64,000 nt of DNA from Lachnospiraceae bacterium (GTDB taxonomy: Bacteria; Bacillota_A; Clostridia; Lachnospirales; Lachnospiraceae), in contig JAQUUB010000017.1 of NCBI GenBank assembly GCA_028694115.1, positions 3,533 through 67,532 of the forward strand, given 5' to 3'. This document shows, one piece after another, positions 41,434 to 49,938 of the stretch. Below the pieces are notes generated by a model. The model made no database searches, had not been told where the DNA came from, and saw only the letters and a program-made list of their open reading frames with translations. Numbering within the stretch: the first letter of the stretch is position 1; the number at the start of each line of letters is the position of its first letter. The position numbers and the translations under genes were made by a program.

Positions 41434-42417
41434 CTACATTAGTAACTCGCTTAATACGTTTATATTGACATTCTGCATAGAATGAAAATCCGATAAGCCC
41501 AACGTACACATACTCTTTTGAATATCACGTTCTCTATCTACACCAGGCATCAATAGAATATTTTTTTCATCATAATAATCTACAATTTTTTCGTCCAATT
41601 CAGATAAACCGTCTTTTGATTCCGATATCAATGTAAGCAAATAAGTTGCGTTCACAATTACTCCCTCTTTATTTCTGGCATCCTGGCAGAATTTATTTTT
41701 TAACTCATATTGAAAGATTTCTTTATCCTCATCCGTATAACTTTGGAAGTCTATACACATTTGATACGTTCCTTCATATGATTCAAATATTTTCATAATA
41801 TCTTCTTTTTCTTGAGGAAAATCTTTACCAATATAAAGAGCACCATATCTATTTCCACACTTAAATGCCCCTGGACCTGTTTCTGTAGCCTCTGCAAACA
41901 GAGATCCAGTTAGCTTCTTTTGAAACAATTTATCAGCATCTATTTTTTTCATTTCTCCAGTACAGTTCATATGAATAAATGTAAGAGTATTATCTAAATT
42001 ACAGGGCACAATTTGTATATGCAATATAGAACATATATTTCTATTAATTTCACTTTCAAAAGAAACGATCTCCTTCTGAACTTCATAATAAGATGATGCA
42101 ATAAATGTTACCGTCATAAACATATATGCGTTTAATTTTTCATCCTTATTCTTTAAGCAAAGGCTCAATCTGATTCTGTTATGAAACATTACGCACAGTG
42201 CTTTCAGCAATTCCAATCTTTTGTTGTTTAATAATGCAGGCTTGAACGTATATATTTTTTTATAAGTATTATTTCCACAAAAAAATACGTTTTCTTCTTT
42301 TTGAATTGCCATAACCCCTAATTCTTTCTGTGAAGATTTGGATAAATATGTAAGTGAATTATTAATACCTTTTATTCTCCTTGCTTCTAATTTTCGTGCG
42401 TTCTTTTCTTCATTCAT
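41434..42417 (-). CDS. Hypothetical T4SS-locus protein, maybe VirB4 N-domain-like
   Basis: A 327-residue soluble protein between the VirB11 and VirB4 genes. No nucleotide-binding motif is present. Some stretches (YEVQKEIVSFESEINRNICS, then TFIHMNCTGE) recall the N-terminal CagE/TrbE/VirB domain of VirB4, so a degenerate paralogue is possible, but this is a weak resemblance by eye. Three-nt gap from the VirB11 stop suggests an operon partner. Confidence 0.5.
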   Translation of the reverse strand: MNEEKNARKLEARRIKGINNSLTYLSKSSQKELGVMAIQKEENVFFCGNNTYKKIYTFKPALLNNKRLELLKALCVMFHNRIRLSLCLKNKDEKLNAYMFMTVTFIASSYYEVQKEIVSFESEINRNICSILHIQIVPCNLDNTLTFIHMNCTGEMKKIDADKLFQKKLTGSLFAEATETGPGAFKCGNRYGALYIGKDFPQEKEDIMKIFESYEGTYQMCIDFQSYTDEDKEIFQYELKNKFCQDARNKEGVIVNATYLLTLISESKDGLSELDEKIVDYYDEKNILLMPGVDRERDIQKSMCTLGLSDFHSMQNVNINVLSELLM

Positions 42418-42419
42418 AT

Positions 42420-43715
42420 TTACATTTCCTCACAATCTTTATGTCTTTTTAGACATTCCATTTTGTTATATACAACATGATACTGTAACTGTTGTATAGA
42501 ATTATCCCAACCAGTTATTTCAAGTATTTCATCAATACTGAAACTACTCATATGAATAAGTGTAAATGGAGTTGATGTCAGCATTTCCTCCAGTGTTTCC
42601 ATAGAATAATCAGATACGTATCTTGCACATTGTGCTAATCTTCTTACAGAACCTGCAGCATTATTACTATGAATTGTTCCAAAGAACCTTGCGCCAGTAC
42701 TCATCGCAGTTGTAAAACAATACAGAGCCTCTCCACCTTTTATTTCTCCAATGACAAAGTTATCAATGTCCTGCAATAAACCTAATCGCAATTCATCCTC
42801 CAATGAATACTCTGTATTTTTATCCATTCGTTTTACTTCCATTGTGTGTTCAAACTGTATCTGTGGATGAAAATTCGAATATAATTCGTCTGATTCCTGT
42901 GATACCAGTATTGATTCATCAAATGGTATAATATCCAACATATTATTCAACAAGGTTGATTTTCCAGAGCCACCTCTTCCAGATATCAAAAATCCATAAC
43001 CAGAAGAAATTCTGTCTTTCAAATAAGTAATCATACTATCATCAAGCATTCCTGCTTTTTTCAAATATTCCCATGTGTATTTTTCCTTTGGTATTTTTCG
43101 GATATGAATGTTATGATTTTCCGTTGAAATAATATATTTTAGCTGAATATCAATTCGCAGATAAAAATTATCTACACCTTTTCTGTCTGTACAGTGTTGC
43201 AAAGAATTTTCTTCGCTCAATGTAAGTCTTTGAATACGTAGCAACCGTTCATACCAGTGATTGTAATCTTCTTCACTTGCAAAGGTTAAATTTGTCATAT
43301 ATCTTTTCCCATTAGCCTTACAAGTAATCTGATTCCATTTGTACACTTTAATATCAGATACATCTGAAGCCTTGATTAATGGTGTCAATACATAATATCC
43401 AAATACACATTCCTGAAACAAATCCATTAGAATCGTTTGTGTGGCATCATTTCCTTTGCAGCTTATTTTAAGAAACTCTTTTGCTTTATTCATTAGCATG
43501 ATAAAGTCCTGCTCAGTACCTTGAATACATTTTGTTACCATTGCCGGATTCAAATCTACTATATTTGCTCTCAAATTTATAAAGTCATTCTTGATACGCT
43601 CATGTTCATACAAACTTGTCACATGATAAAGTTCTGGTTGCAAAAAAAGTTCATCATATTCCGACTCTGTAATATTTTCTTTAAATGTATTAGGTATATA
43701 ATTTAATTGATTCAT
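42420..43715 (-). CDS. virB11: VirB11/CpaF-type secretion ATPase
   Basis: A 431-residue type II/IV secretion ATPase: Walker A GRGGSGKSTLLNN near residue 250, the Asp-box region ESILVSQESDEL, Walker B NFVIGEIKGGEA, and the His-box FGTIHSNNAAGS. No membrane segment. Most Gram-positive conjugation systems lack VirB11, so its presence here is notable. It lies directly after the relaxase gene and before VirB4. Confidence 0.9.
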   Translation of the reverse strand: MNQLNYIPNTFKENITESEYDELFLQPELYHVTSLYEHERIKNDFINLRANIVDLNPAMVTKCIQGTEQDFIMLMNKAKEFLKISCKGNDATQTILMDLFQECVFGYYVLTPLIKASDVSDIKVYKWNQITCKANGKRYMTNLTFASEEDYNHWYERLLRIQRLTLSEENSLQHCTDRKGVDNFYLRIDIQLKYIISTENHNIHIRKIPKEKYTWEYLKKAGMLDDSMITYLKDRISSGYGFLISGRGGSGKSTLLNNMLDIIPFDESILVSQESDELYSNFHPQIQFEHTMEVKRMDKNTEYSLEDELRLGLLQDIDNFVIGEIKGGEALYCFTTAMSTGARFFGTIHSNNAAGSVRRLAQCARYVSDYSMETLEEMLTSTPFTLIHMSSFSIDEILEITGWDNSIQQLQYHVVYNKMECLKRHKDCEEM

Positions 43716-43721
43716 TTATTT

Positions 43722-45923
43722 TCACTTCCTCTGCTGTTTAACTGCATCTTCCTGTTTCTTGCTCTCATTGATATAGTTCTGTGCCTCTTCCAAATTAATA
43801 AATTCTGTTACATTATCTGAAAATCCGTATTTTTTTTGCAATGCTGTTAATTTCATGTATCCTCCTGAATTTCTTTCTTTTACCAGTGGAACATATATAG
43901 TTTCTTTCACGTTATATTTCTGATCCATTATTATAATTTTAAGTTGATCACCTTCCTTTGAAGATAATGCAATAAAAGATGGATCATTTGAATCAATAAC
44001 TACACTGATCGGCTGGTTTTCAGAAATATGATTAATTGATTGCGTAAAAGAAAAGTTTTTATTCTCTTTCCTTTTCTTATAGAGAACTGGTTTATTTTCT
44101 TCTCGCTTAGAATCCGTATTAATATATTCTCCTGCTCTCTGAAAGGTCTCAAATCTCCTACATTCGCTTAAATCATATTGTTTTTGTATTCTCTTCAATT
44201 CAGAGTTGAACTCCTTGTCATAGGCACTTAAATTCGACACTTTATCAATTACCGTTCCATTTGAATCCAATACTGAAAGATTGTACTCTTCCATTACCTT
44301 TCCATATGTATCTACACCTAAGGTCTTAATAATCCTCACTACAACATCTGACGTACAAGAAGATATGTAAAATGCATCTGCTTCAAAGCTGCCTGTTTTT
44401 TCCTCTGACTTTTTTTCAAAATATCCTAACGTACTCACAAAATCATTAGATGCATTAACCACTTTCATTTTATTAATTCCATACTTTTTTAATTCCCTAT
44501 ATTCATTTGATAATTCATTGAGCTGTGCATGTGCATACAATAGTCTCTCATCACATTCTTGTAAGAAACTGGCCACCTCAAACACTTCTTTGCCATATCC
44601 GGTTTTTAATCTTCTGGTTAAGTCCCTATATTGTTCAAATTCGGTTCTAAACTCTTCAATGTGTTGGTGTTCATATAAATATGCTTTTCTTTCTATCTTT
44701 TTCATTTCTTCAAATATTTTTAAAATAGGACTGTATTTGTTTTTTGCATATGTCACCTTTTTTTTATCATGAGCAATTTGTTTTTTTGCATTAACAATTC
44801 CATTCATTGCCCCCTGAATTGTTCCGTCTGAGGAATAAAAATCTATATAACCTCTGATTCTTTCTTCCGTATTTAATTCATTGGCAATATTATTCAGCTG
44901 CCAATTCATCTTTTTACTTTCTCTCCAAGGATTTCTTCCCAATTTTAATTGATGTACAACTTCCTTTTTTTGTTCTAATGTCATATCTTTATACTTTTTC
45001 ATTTCAAAAATATATGGAACAAAAATATTTTCTTGCTGTCTTTTAACCACATAAGAACCTACACTTATTTTTTCAAATCTATCTTTTTTTGTTTCCAATC
45101 TTTCAACAATAGCATCTCTGGTATAATTGCTTCCAAGATTATGTGTTCTAACTGCTTTATCCATAGATGCTAACTTTAGTGATATATTTTTTCCTACCCT
45201 GACATCTATCCCCTCCATTTTCAGAATCTCTTGAAATTCTTCAAAAGAATTTGCTTTTTCTATTGCCTGATCAATTTCATCTCTCAAAATCATTTTAATT
45301 TGCACAAAGCTTAATTTAGGCTTAGTTTCTTCTTTTCCCCATTTCACATTTTCAGAAAATCTATATTTTTTTGAATATTTATTTATGCAGGGTTGTAGAA
45401 CATTTTTTATGAATTTATCATTCTGATGTATCTTTCTTCCGTCTAATCCAACCGAATTAATAATTGCATGTATGTGCAAATTATCCGTATTTGTATGTAC
45501 TGCAAATACTGCTTGATTATTTGGAAACACTTCTTTCAAAACATCATTGCAAAGTTGCATTAATCTTGATGCGTTTTTTATTTCTGATTCTTCCTCTGGT
45601 AAAGATATAAGAAGATGTAATGCTGCTCTGCCACCATGCTTGCCATAAAAATCTTTTACCTCCATCATTTCTTCAACTGCCTTTATTGGATCAACATTAA
45701 CTACATTGTTTCCTCCAACGAAAGCACCAGAGAATGTTTTAATATCATTTTCCACATATTTACATTCGCGCATTAATTGATTTATTGTCTCTGTTTCAAG
45801 TTGTACTTCTGTTTTTTCATCATTTAAAATATAGCCCAAGCTATCCCTCAGTTGCTCTTTTGTACCCTTGGCAAAAGATTCACTCTTAATATTCCACACC
45901 TTGCACACAATTCCACTGCTCAT
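43722..45923 (-). CDS. MobA/VirD2-type relaxase
   Basis: A 733-residue relaxase. Start taken at the ATG (MSSGIVCKVWNIKSES) behind TAGGA; a TTG eight codons earlier lies inside the dispersed palindrome. The metal-binding motif III HTNTDNLHIHAIIN is near residue 145. The N-terminal 230 residues are the nuclease domain; the rest is a helical, coiled extension with a C-terminal domain. It should nick at oriT, attach to the DNA, and enter the recipient. Its C-terminus, AVKQQRK, is basic but lacks the terminal Arg. Relaxase family likely MOBP; this needs a profile search. Confidence 0.9.
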   Translation of the reverse strand: MSSGIVCKVWNIKSESFAKGTKEQLRDSLGYILNDEKTEVQLETETINQLMRECKYVENDIKTFSGAFVGGNNVVNVDPIKAVEEMMEVKDFYGKHGGRAALHLLISLPEEESEIKNASRLMQLCNDVLKEVFPNNQAVFAVHTNTDNLHIHAIINSVGLDGRKIHQNDKFIKNVLQPCINKYSKKYRFSENVKWGKEETKPKLSFVQIKMILRDEIDQAIEKANSFEEFQEILKMEGIDVRVGKNISLKLASMDKAVRTHNLGSNYTRDAIVERLETKKDRFEKISVGSYVVKRQQENIFVPYIFEMKKYKDMTLEQKKEVVHQLKLGRNPWRESKKMNWQLNNIANELNTEERIRGYIDFYSSDGTIQGAMNGIVNAKKQIAHDKKKVTYAKNKYSPILKIFEEMKKIERKAYLYEHQHIEEFRTEFEQYRDLTRRLKTGYGKEVFEVASFLQECDERLLYAHAQLNELSNEYRELKKYGINKMKVVNASNDFVSTLGYFEKKSEEKTGSFEADAFYISSCTSDVVVRIIKTLGVDTYGKVMEEYNLSVLDSNGTVIDKVSNLSAYDKEFNSELKRIQKQYDLSECRRFETFQRAGEYINTDSKREENKPVLYKKRKENKNFSFTQSINHISENQPISVVIDSNDPSFIALSSKEGDQLKIIIMDQKYNVKETIYVPLVKERNSGGYMKLTALQKKYGFSDNVTEFINLEEAQNYINESKKQEDAVKQQRK

Positions 45924-45938
45924 TTTATTCCTATCTGT

Positions 45939-45957
45939 TTGCGCCAAATTGGCGCAA
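45939..45957. promoter_or_regulatory. Dispersed palindrome, copy 3 (relaxase)
   Basis: TTGCGCCAAATTGGCGCAA, a perfect 19-nt palindrome. It occupies the gap between the small DNA-binding protein stop and the relaxase start, 16 nt before the ATG. Confidence 0.6.
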
Positions 45958-46242
45958 CTAAATTTTTTGACTTAGATTGTCATTCAGTTTATTGATTTTT
46001 TCATATAAAATCATTTTGTCTGTGGAATTCATTTTGTCAGAAATGAGTATCTCTTTCATTGAACTATTTACATCAGACAATGCTTCTATAATTTCTTTAT
46101 TTTTTATAAAGGAAGGAATTTTATTTTCATAATTAGCTATAAGTAATCTTATAAAAGCTGATTTATTCATGCCAAGATCGGCTCTTTTTCTTTCAAAAAA
46201 ATCAATATCCGAACTATTCATAGATACTGTAAATCTTTCCAT
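45958..46242 (-). CDS. Small relaxosome accessory (MobC/RHH-like) protein
   Basis: A 94-residue protein. MERFTVSMNSSDIDFFERKR, then NKSAFIRLLIANYE, fits a ribbon-helix-helix (beta strand, then two helices) as in MobC and other relaxosome accessory proteins. A coiled C-terminal half follows. It lies directly before the relaxase and is flanked on both sides by the palindrome, so it is the first candidate to bind it. Confidence 0.65.
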   Translation of the reverse strand: MERFTVSMNSSDIDFFERKRADLGMNKSAFIRLLIANYENKIPSFIKNKEIIEALSDVNSSMKEILISDKMNSTDKMILYEKINKLNDNLSQKI

Positions 46243-46261
46243 ATATGTTCACTCATTTCGT

Positions 46262-46279
46262 TTGCGCCAAATTGGCGCA
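46262..46279. promoter_or_regulatory. Dispersed palindrome, copy 4
   Basis: TTGCGCCAAATTGGCGCA, 20-37 nt upstream of the start of the small relaxosome accessory protein gene. Confidence 0.6.
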
Positions 46280-46282
46280 GAT

Positions 46283-47389
46283 TTAATTAAGCATACTGTC
46301 ATCAAATTGAATAACAGGTGAATAATCTTCATTTATTGGGGTGTAATCATCTATACTTTCTACATCTTCATGAACATTCACAGAAGTTTGTGCCAAATTG
46401 GCGCAAACTTCTGTGTTCGCCGTAATAGGCATATCAGAAAGAACTAATTCAATTTTTGTTTTTAATGCCTCTATTTCCTCAATCGGCATTAACTGAAATT
46501 TTGTGTTTTTTCCATTGACTTTTGCACATATGCTCCATTGACCTTTTATAAGTTCTTCTGCCAATTCTTGTTTTAAATTATACTCAGTTCCTCGATGTAT
46601 CTCTGATACATACATTTCAATAATCTCTTTATTAAACCATTCGCTGGGCTGTTCAAGAAGAGCTATTACCAAATTTGCATCCAACCCCATATCTGATGCT
46701 CCTTGCAGAGTTTTCTCATAATCTCTTCCTAATCCTGGTGTCAAAAGCAAATACTTTAAATATTTTTCCTGATTAGAGCATGAAGATTGCAGCAATTCCA
46801 AAATATTGTTTTTTCTGTTTTTTTCATAATCAGAAGCTACCATTTCACGTTGGTTTCCTTTTTGTTGTTTCCAAAATAGAAGACCATTCTTTAATATTTC
46901 AAATGTTGCTTTTGTATTTTTTTTCTTTACATTTTCTTTCGTTAATTCTTGCTGATTTAAAATGAACCATCCTGGCCTTTTATCGCCATATACACCTGGC
47001 ATATCAGAAATACTGTTTACAAACTGTTTTGCTTCAATTTTGCTTTGTGATTCCTCGGTTGGTTCTGTAGCTATATCAGTTACAATTATTTCATGCGAAA
47101 CATAATTTTCAACTATTGCCAGCAGCTCATGATTTGACTTAGTAAGTTTTTCTATTGTTTCATTTAGTTCAAGTATCCGATTGGAAAGCTCCGATACTTC
47201 ACGTTCAGCAGATTGCTTTTCAAAAACCATAGTATTAAGTTCTTCTATCTTATTTTTATGATTTTCATTCAGACTATCAAATAACCATTTATATGTTTGA
47301 TGTTCATTTGTTTCAAACTCATCAATATCAACTATTATTTTCTTTGGATCTATATTTGATAACTCTGATTTTATTTCATCAATAGTCAT
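46283..47389 (-). CDS. Coiled-coil hypothetical protein before relaxosome genes
   Basis: A 368-residue soluble protein, not recognised. Residues 30-95 are coiled coil. A central helical domain (residues about 130-300; PGWFILNQQELTKENVKKK, KYLLLTPGLGRDYE) follows, then an acidic tail. A 33-nt near-perfect copy of the dispersed palindrome is embedded in its 3' part and encodes ANLAQTS. It is first in the operon with the relaxosome genes and next to the oriT candidate, so a DNA-processing role is plausible. SD GAGGAGG. Confidence 0.6.
   Translation of the reverse strand: MTIDEIKSELSNIDPKKIIVDIDEFETNEHQTYKWLFDSLNENHKNKIEELNTMVFEKQSAEREVSELSNRILELNETIEKLTKSNHELLAIVENYVSHEIIVTDIATEPTEESQSKIEAKQFVNSISDMPGVYGDKRPGWFILNQQELTKENVKKKNTKATFEILKNGLLFWKQQKGNQREMVASDYEKNRKNNILELLQSSCSNQEKYLKYLLLTPGLGRDYEKTLQGASDMGLDANLVIALLEQPSEWFNKEIIEMYVSEIHRGTEYNLKQELAEELIKGQWSICAKVNGKNTKFQLMPIEEIEALKTKIELVLSDMPITANTEVCANLAQTSVNVHEDVESIDDYTPINEDYSPVIQFDDSMLN
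46381..46413. repeat. Dispersed palindrome, copy 5, extended and inside a CDS
   Basis: CAGAAGTTTGTGCCAA and TTGGCGCAAACTTCTG flank one central A; 16-nt arms with a single mismatch. It contains the same core as the intergenic copies but has longer arms and lies within the preceding coding sequence. Confidence 0.6.
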
Positions 47390-47836
47390 TCTGACCTCCT
47401 CATAAAATTTCCTACAATAAAAATATACACAAGATGGAATCCTTTATTGTTATGAAAAAACCCACTATTTTTAAAATAAATTGCATATAATAAACACCCA
47501 CTATTATCCCAGAAATATATTCTCTTAAAAATCTCCGCCAATTTGACGCAAAACTAATTGGAATATGCTATTTTCGTTTTAAAAACCCATTTAAAGCAGA
47601 ATATCAATGTAACAGGATACGCATAAATGCATACTCCCCAAACACTACGCTGGTCGTATGATTTATGCAGAGCCAAACCGCCAGGCGGATTTGCAGCAAG
47701 GGGACACCCCTAACACCCCTAATGAAAGGTCAAATACCACTTTGCGCCAAATTGGCGCAATTAATATATAACTTCACTTTTTTATTTTTTTGTGGGATAA
47801 TTAATTTAATTAAACAGAAGGAAAGGAAGTGATAAT
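47390..47836. other. Gene-free region with candidate oriT
   Basis: 447 nt without a convincing gene, between the minus-strand transfer operon and plus-strand genes. It holds the 10-nt direct repeat ACCCACTATT (47460 and 47496), a partial palindrome copy (47526-47543), an inverted repeat GCATAAAT-x-CATAC (47621-47634 with 47656-47668), a CCGCCAGGCGG palindrome (47678-47688), a AGGGG-ACA-CCCCT hairpin (47699-47711) and a full palindrome copy (47742-47760). Clustered inverted repeats next to the relaxase operon are what an origin of transfer looks like. The nick site cannot be placed from sequence alone. Confidence 0.6.
47742..47760. promoter_or_regulatory. Dispersed palindrome, copy 6
   Basis: TTGCGCCAAATTGGCGCAA, perfect 19-nt copy, 77 nt upstream of the first plus-strand gene. 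Confidence 0.6.
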
Positions 47837-48157
47837 ATGAAAGTACGTATTATATCTAGTAACGATAAAATAATAGAATCTGAACTCATAGATTATTTAA
47901 TTACAATTAATACAGAAAATATTATTGTTAAATTAAGTTTAGCTAATGGCGAATCAAAGTATTATTCCATTACAAAGGATACTGTGAATCAAAACGATAT
48001 CTTTGTAACAGCTATGAATTTAATTGAAAAATTTAGAAATGTTTCTCAAAATAAGGTTCCTGTTTTAATATTTAGAGAAGATTCCCCTCGCTGTTATTTG
48101 CATATTGGAAATATTGATACTGAATCCGTATATCAATTTTCCGCTACTGGTTTTTAG
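47837..48157 (+). CDS. Hypothetical protein 106 aa
   Basis: One of only two sizeable genes on the plus strand. SD AAGGAAGTG. The product opens MKVRIISSNDKIIESELIDY and looks beta-rich, with no membrane segment and no recognised motif. It starts a short divergent unit leaving the oriT region. Function unknown. Confidence 0.55.
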   Translation: MKVRIISSNDKIIESELIDYLITINTENIIVKLSLANGESKYYSITKDTVNQNDIFVTAMNLIEKFRNVSQNKVPVLIFREDSPRCYLHIGNIDTESVYQFSATGF

Positions 48158-48198
48158 CTTTCTTATATATAAATACATTTTAAGGAGGAATGTTCAAA

Positions 48199-48249
48199 AT
48201 GAATGGAAACAATCCAGATGACATTACTTTTCCAGTTGTCACGAATTAA
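48199..48249 (+). CDS. Possible 16-residue peptide gene
   Basis: MNGNNPDDITFPVVTN, preceded by AAGGAGG 10 nt before ATG and lying between two plus-strand genes that also have strong SDs. The SD is too good to ignore, but the peptide has no signal sequence or known motif. It may be a leader peptide or a remnant. Confidence 0.35.
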   Translation: MNGNNPDDITFPVVTN

Positions 48250-48273
48250 TTCACATACTAGGAGGATTTTAAA

Positions 48274-48597
48274 ATGATTAAATATTCTGAGAATAAAGAC
48301 CAATTTGCAGCTTCATTAAAAAAAGTTTCATCTACAATTTTCATTTATATTAGCGATGCAATTAAAGAGCATTACAATGTTAATTTTGCGGATGAATATC
48401 CTCGCTACAAATTGTCAGATGTCGGTTATGATTCCGATACAAATATAATGTCTTTTTATTTTGAAAATGATAATGTAAAAGAAATTGATTTAAACATATA
48501 CGAAATAAAACAATCTAATAGTGTTCCATATGAATTCTATTTTCAAACAATATCTGATTCATCAAATGATTATTTTGTAATAATTTTTAACTGTTAA
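48274..48597 (+). CDS. Hypothetical protein 107 aa
   Basis: Plus-strand gene with SD AGGAGG. The product opens MIKYSENKDQFAASLKKVSS and is acidic and soluble, with alternating strands and a Cys C-terminus. Not recognised. It is followed by a bidirectional hairpin that separates it from the convergent kinase gene. Confidence 0.55.
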   Translation: MIKYSENKDQFAASLKKVSSTIFIYISDAIKEHYNVNFADEYPRYKLSDVGYDSDTNIMSFYFENDNVKEIDLNIYEIKQSNSVPYEFYFQTISDSSNDYFVIIFNC

Positions 48598-48605
48598 AAC
48601 AAATG

Positions 48606-48635
48606 AAGGACCAGAAAATTTAATTTCTGGCCCTT
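48606..48635. terminator. Hairpin between convergent genes
   Basis: Stem AAGGACCAGAAA / TTTCTGGCCCTT with one mismatch and a 6-nt loop, centred between a plus-strand stop (48597) and a minus-strand stop (48651). Likely a bidirectional terminator. Confidence 0.6.
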
Positions 48636-48650
48636 ATCACTTATCTTTTA

Positions 48651-49661
48651 TCATCTGCTATGATGTCTTGTTTGCAAAATCTGAGTATCTTCTGTTTTTC
48701 CTAATACTTCTTGGTAATAAGGCAATAACAGATTATCAAGCCTTGCTTGTAATTGTAGAAGGAAAACTTTCTTCCTTTGTTTGCTACATACAGTTACACT
48801 TCTGCCATCATCAAATGTAAAGTTTTCCGGTATGTCCATGATGAAAGAACTAATTCTATCCATATTGTTTTTAATGATTGGCACCACTTTTTTAATTGCA
48901 CTTCCAAGTTCTTTATTATCCTTATACATATCTAAAAGCTTAGTTGCTGACAAAGCATGTCCATCTACTCCGTATGCCGTTTGAGTATTAGAAGCATTTC
49001 GCTTTAGCAGTTCAGTATCTTTTAATAGCTTTTCTATTTTATCTTCAGAAATCTTAGTTTGAAAACTTCCTCCGTTATCAAATACTGGTGCTAATCTGTC
49101 TTTTTCTTCTGATACTCTACTTCGCAATATTCCCCAATTTCCATTGTTTCTATCATTATTATTTATAAATATATCGACAATTGCCTGTTCCCAAAAGCGT
49201 TCTTTTATACCTTCCACATTTTTTAATATAGTATTATTATTCAAATGAAGTAATAGCTCCTTTAACGCAACTACATGATCACTTCCTGTTGATGAAAAAT
49301 CTTCTTCTAAAAGCTGAGCCAATTCACCATTGGCATGATTCTTAATAGTTCTAATTTCAATCAAATCATCTTCAATCGCAAAATCTTTACATGCCACAAC
49401 TATCTTTCCTGCTCTTGCTGCTAACATTGTTTCATGTACATCATATCCCAAAATATCAAATATATGGCTTCCAAGATACTCACTAAGGGGAGATGTAGAA
49501 TATGAAGCTTCACCAGTCCGTTCTAATCCTATTATATTTTTAGGATATTTTATAAGCCAAAATTTTCCATTGTAAATTACACCGTCCTTATTTCCAGCGG
49601 CACCACCATATGTACCATTCTTACGACTAAATTCACAATTATCTAAATTTATAATTTCCAT
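48651..49661 (-). CDS. HipA/CtkA-like Ser/Thr kinase
   Basis: A 336-residue kinase-like protein. FWLIKYP near residue 32 supplies the ATP-binding Lys; the catalytic loop is NNNDRNNGNWG near residue 170 and the metal-binding segment FDNGGSF near 195, as in HipA and the Helicobacter CtkA kinase. The start at ATG overlaps the stop of the upstream 74-aa gene (TAATG). HipA toxins phosphorylate tRNA synthetases; the substrate here is unknown. Ends in the tail RHHSR. No downstream gene uses those codons as an SD. Confidence 0.7.
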   Translation of the reverse strand: MEIINLDNCEFSRKNGTYGGAAGNKDGVIYNGKFWLIKYPKNIIGLERTGEASYSTSPLSEYLGSHIFDILGYDVHETMLAARAGKIVVACKDFAIEDDLIEIRTIKNHANGELAQLLEEDFSSTGSDHVVALKELLLHLNNNTILKNVEGIKERFWEQAIVDIFINNNDRNNGNWGILRSRVSEEKDRLAPVFDNGGSFQTKISEDKIEKLLKDTELLKRNASNTQTAYGVDGHALSATKLLDMYKDNKELGSAIKKVVPIIKNNMDRISSFIMDIPENFTFDDGRSVTVCSKQRKKVFLLQLQARLDNLLLPYYQEVLGKTEDTQILQTRHHSR

Positions 49662-49885
49662 TATTGTTGATACCTCCTGACTATTGTATTCCATTGCTCA
49701 TGTGTTAGTTTTCCATCTGCATAATAGTTTTTTGCCCATATATCTATTGAATCTGCCAAATTATCATAACTACCATCATTTATTAAATCCGCGTTTTCTG
49801 CATCTGCCATCAAATTCATAAGAATTTCAGGTACTTTAAAAGTTATTTTTATACTATCATTTATAAAATGAAATGTCTTATTCAA
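49661..49885 (-). CDS. Small protein coupled to the HipA-like kinase
   Basis: A 74-residue protein starting at TTG (LNKTFHFINDSIKITFKV) behind GGTGGAG. It ends one nucleotide into the kinase start (TAATG), so translation is coupled. Position suggests an antitoxin or partner, but no HTH is visible. It contains a KVPEILMNLM segment. Confidence 0.5.
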   Translation of the reverse strand: MNKTFHFINDSIKITFKVPEILMNLMADAENADLINDGSYDNLADSIDIWAKNYYADGKLTHEQWNTIVRRYQQ

Positions 49886-49938
49886 TTTATATTCTCCACC
49901 CTTCTTATTATTAATTTTAAACTGATACAAAAATATTT

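Noticed and set aside
43722..45947. TTG start of the relaxase eight codons upstream
   Set aside because: The TTG is part of the palindrome and lacks an SD, whereas the ATG at 45923 has TAGGA upstream.
45958..46242. The 94-residue protein as an antitoxin
   Set aside because: No toxin partner next to it; its place before the relaxase favours a relaxosome role.
47390..47836. Recognisable promoter in the oriT region
   Set aside because: AT-rich hexamers are present but none with proper spacing on either strand; I would not call one.
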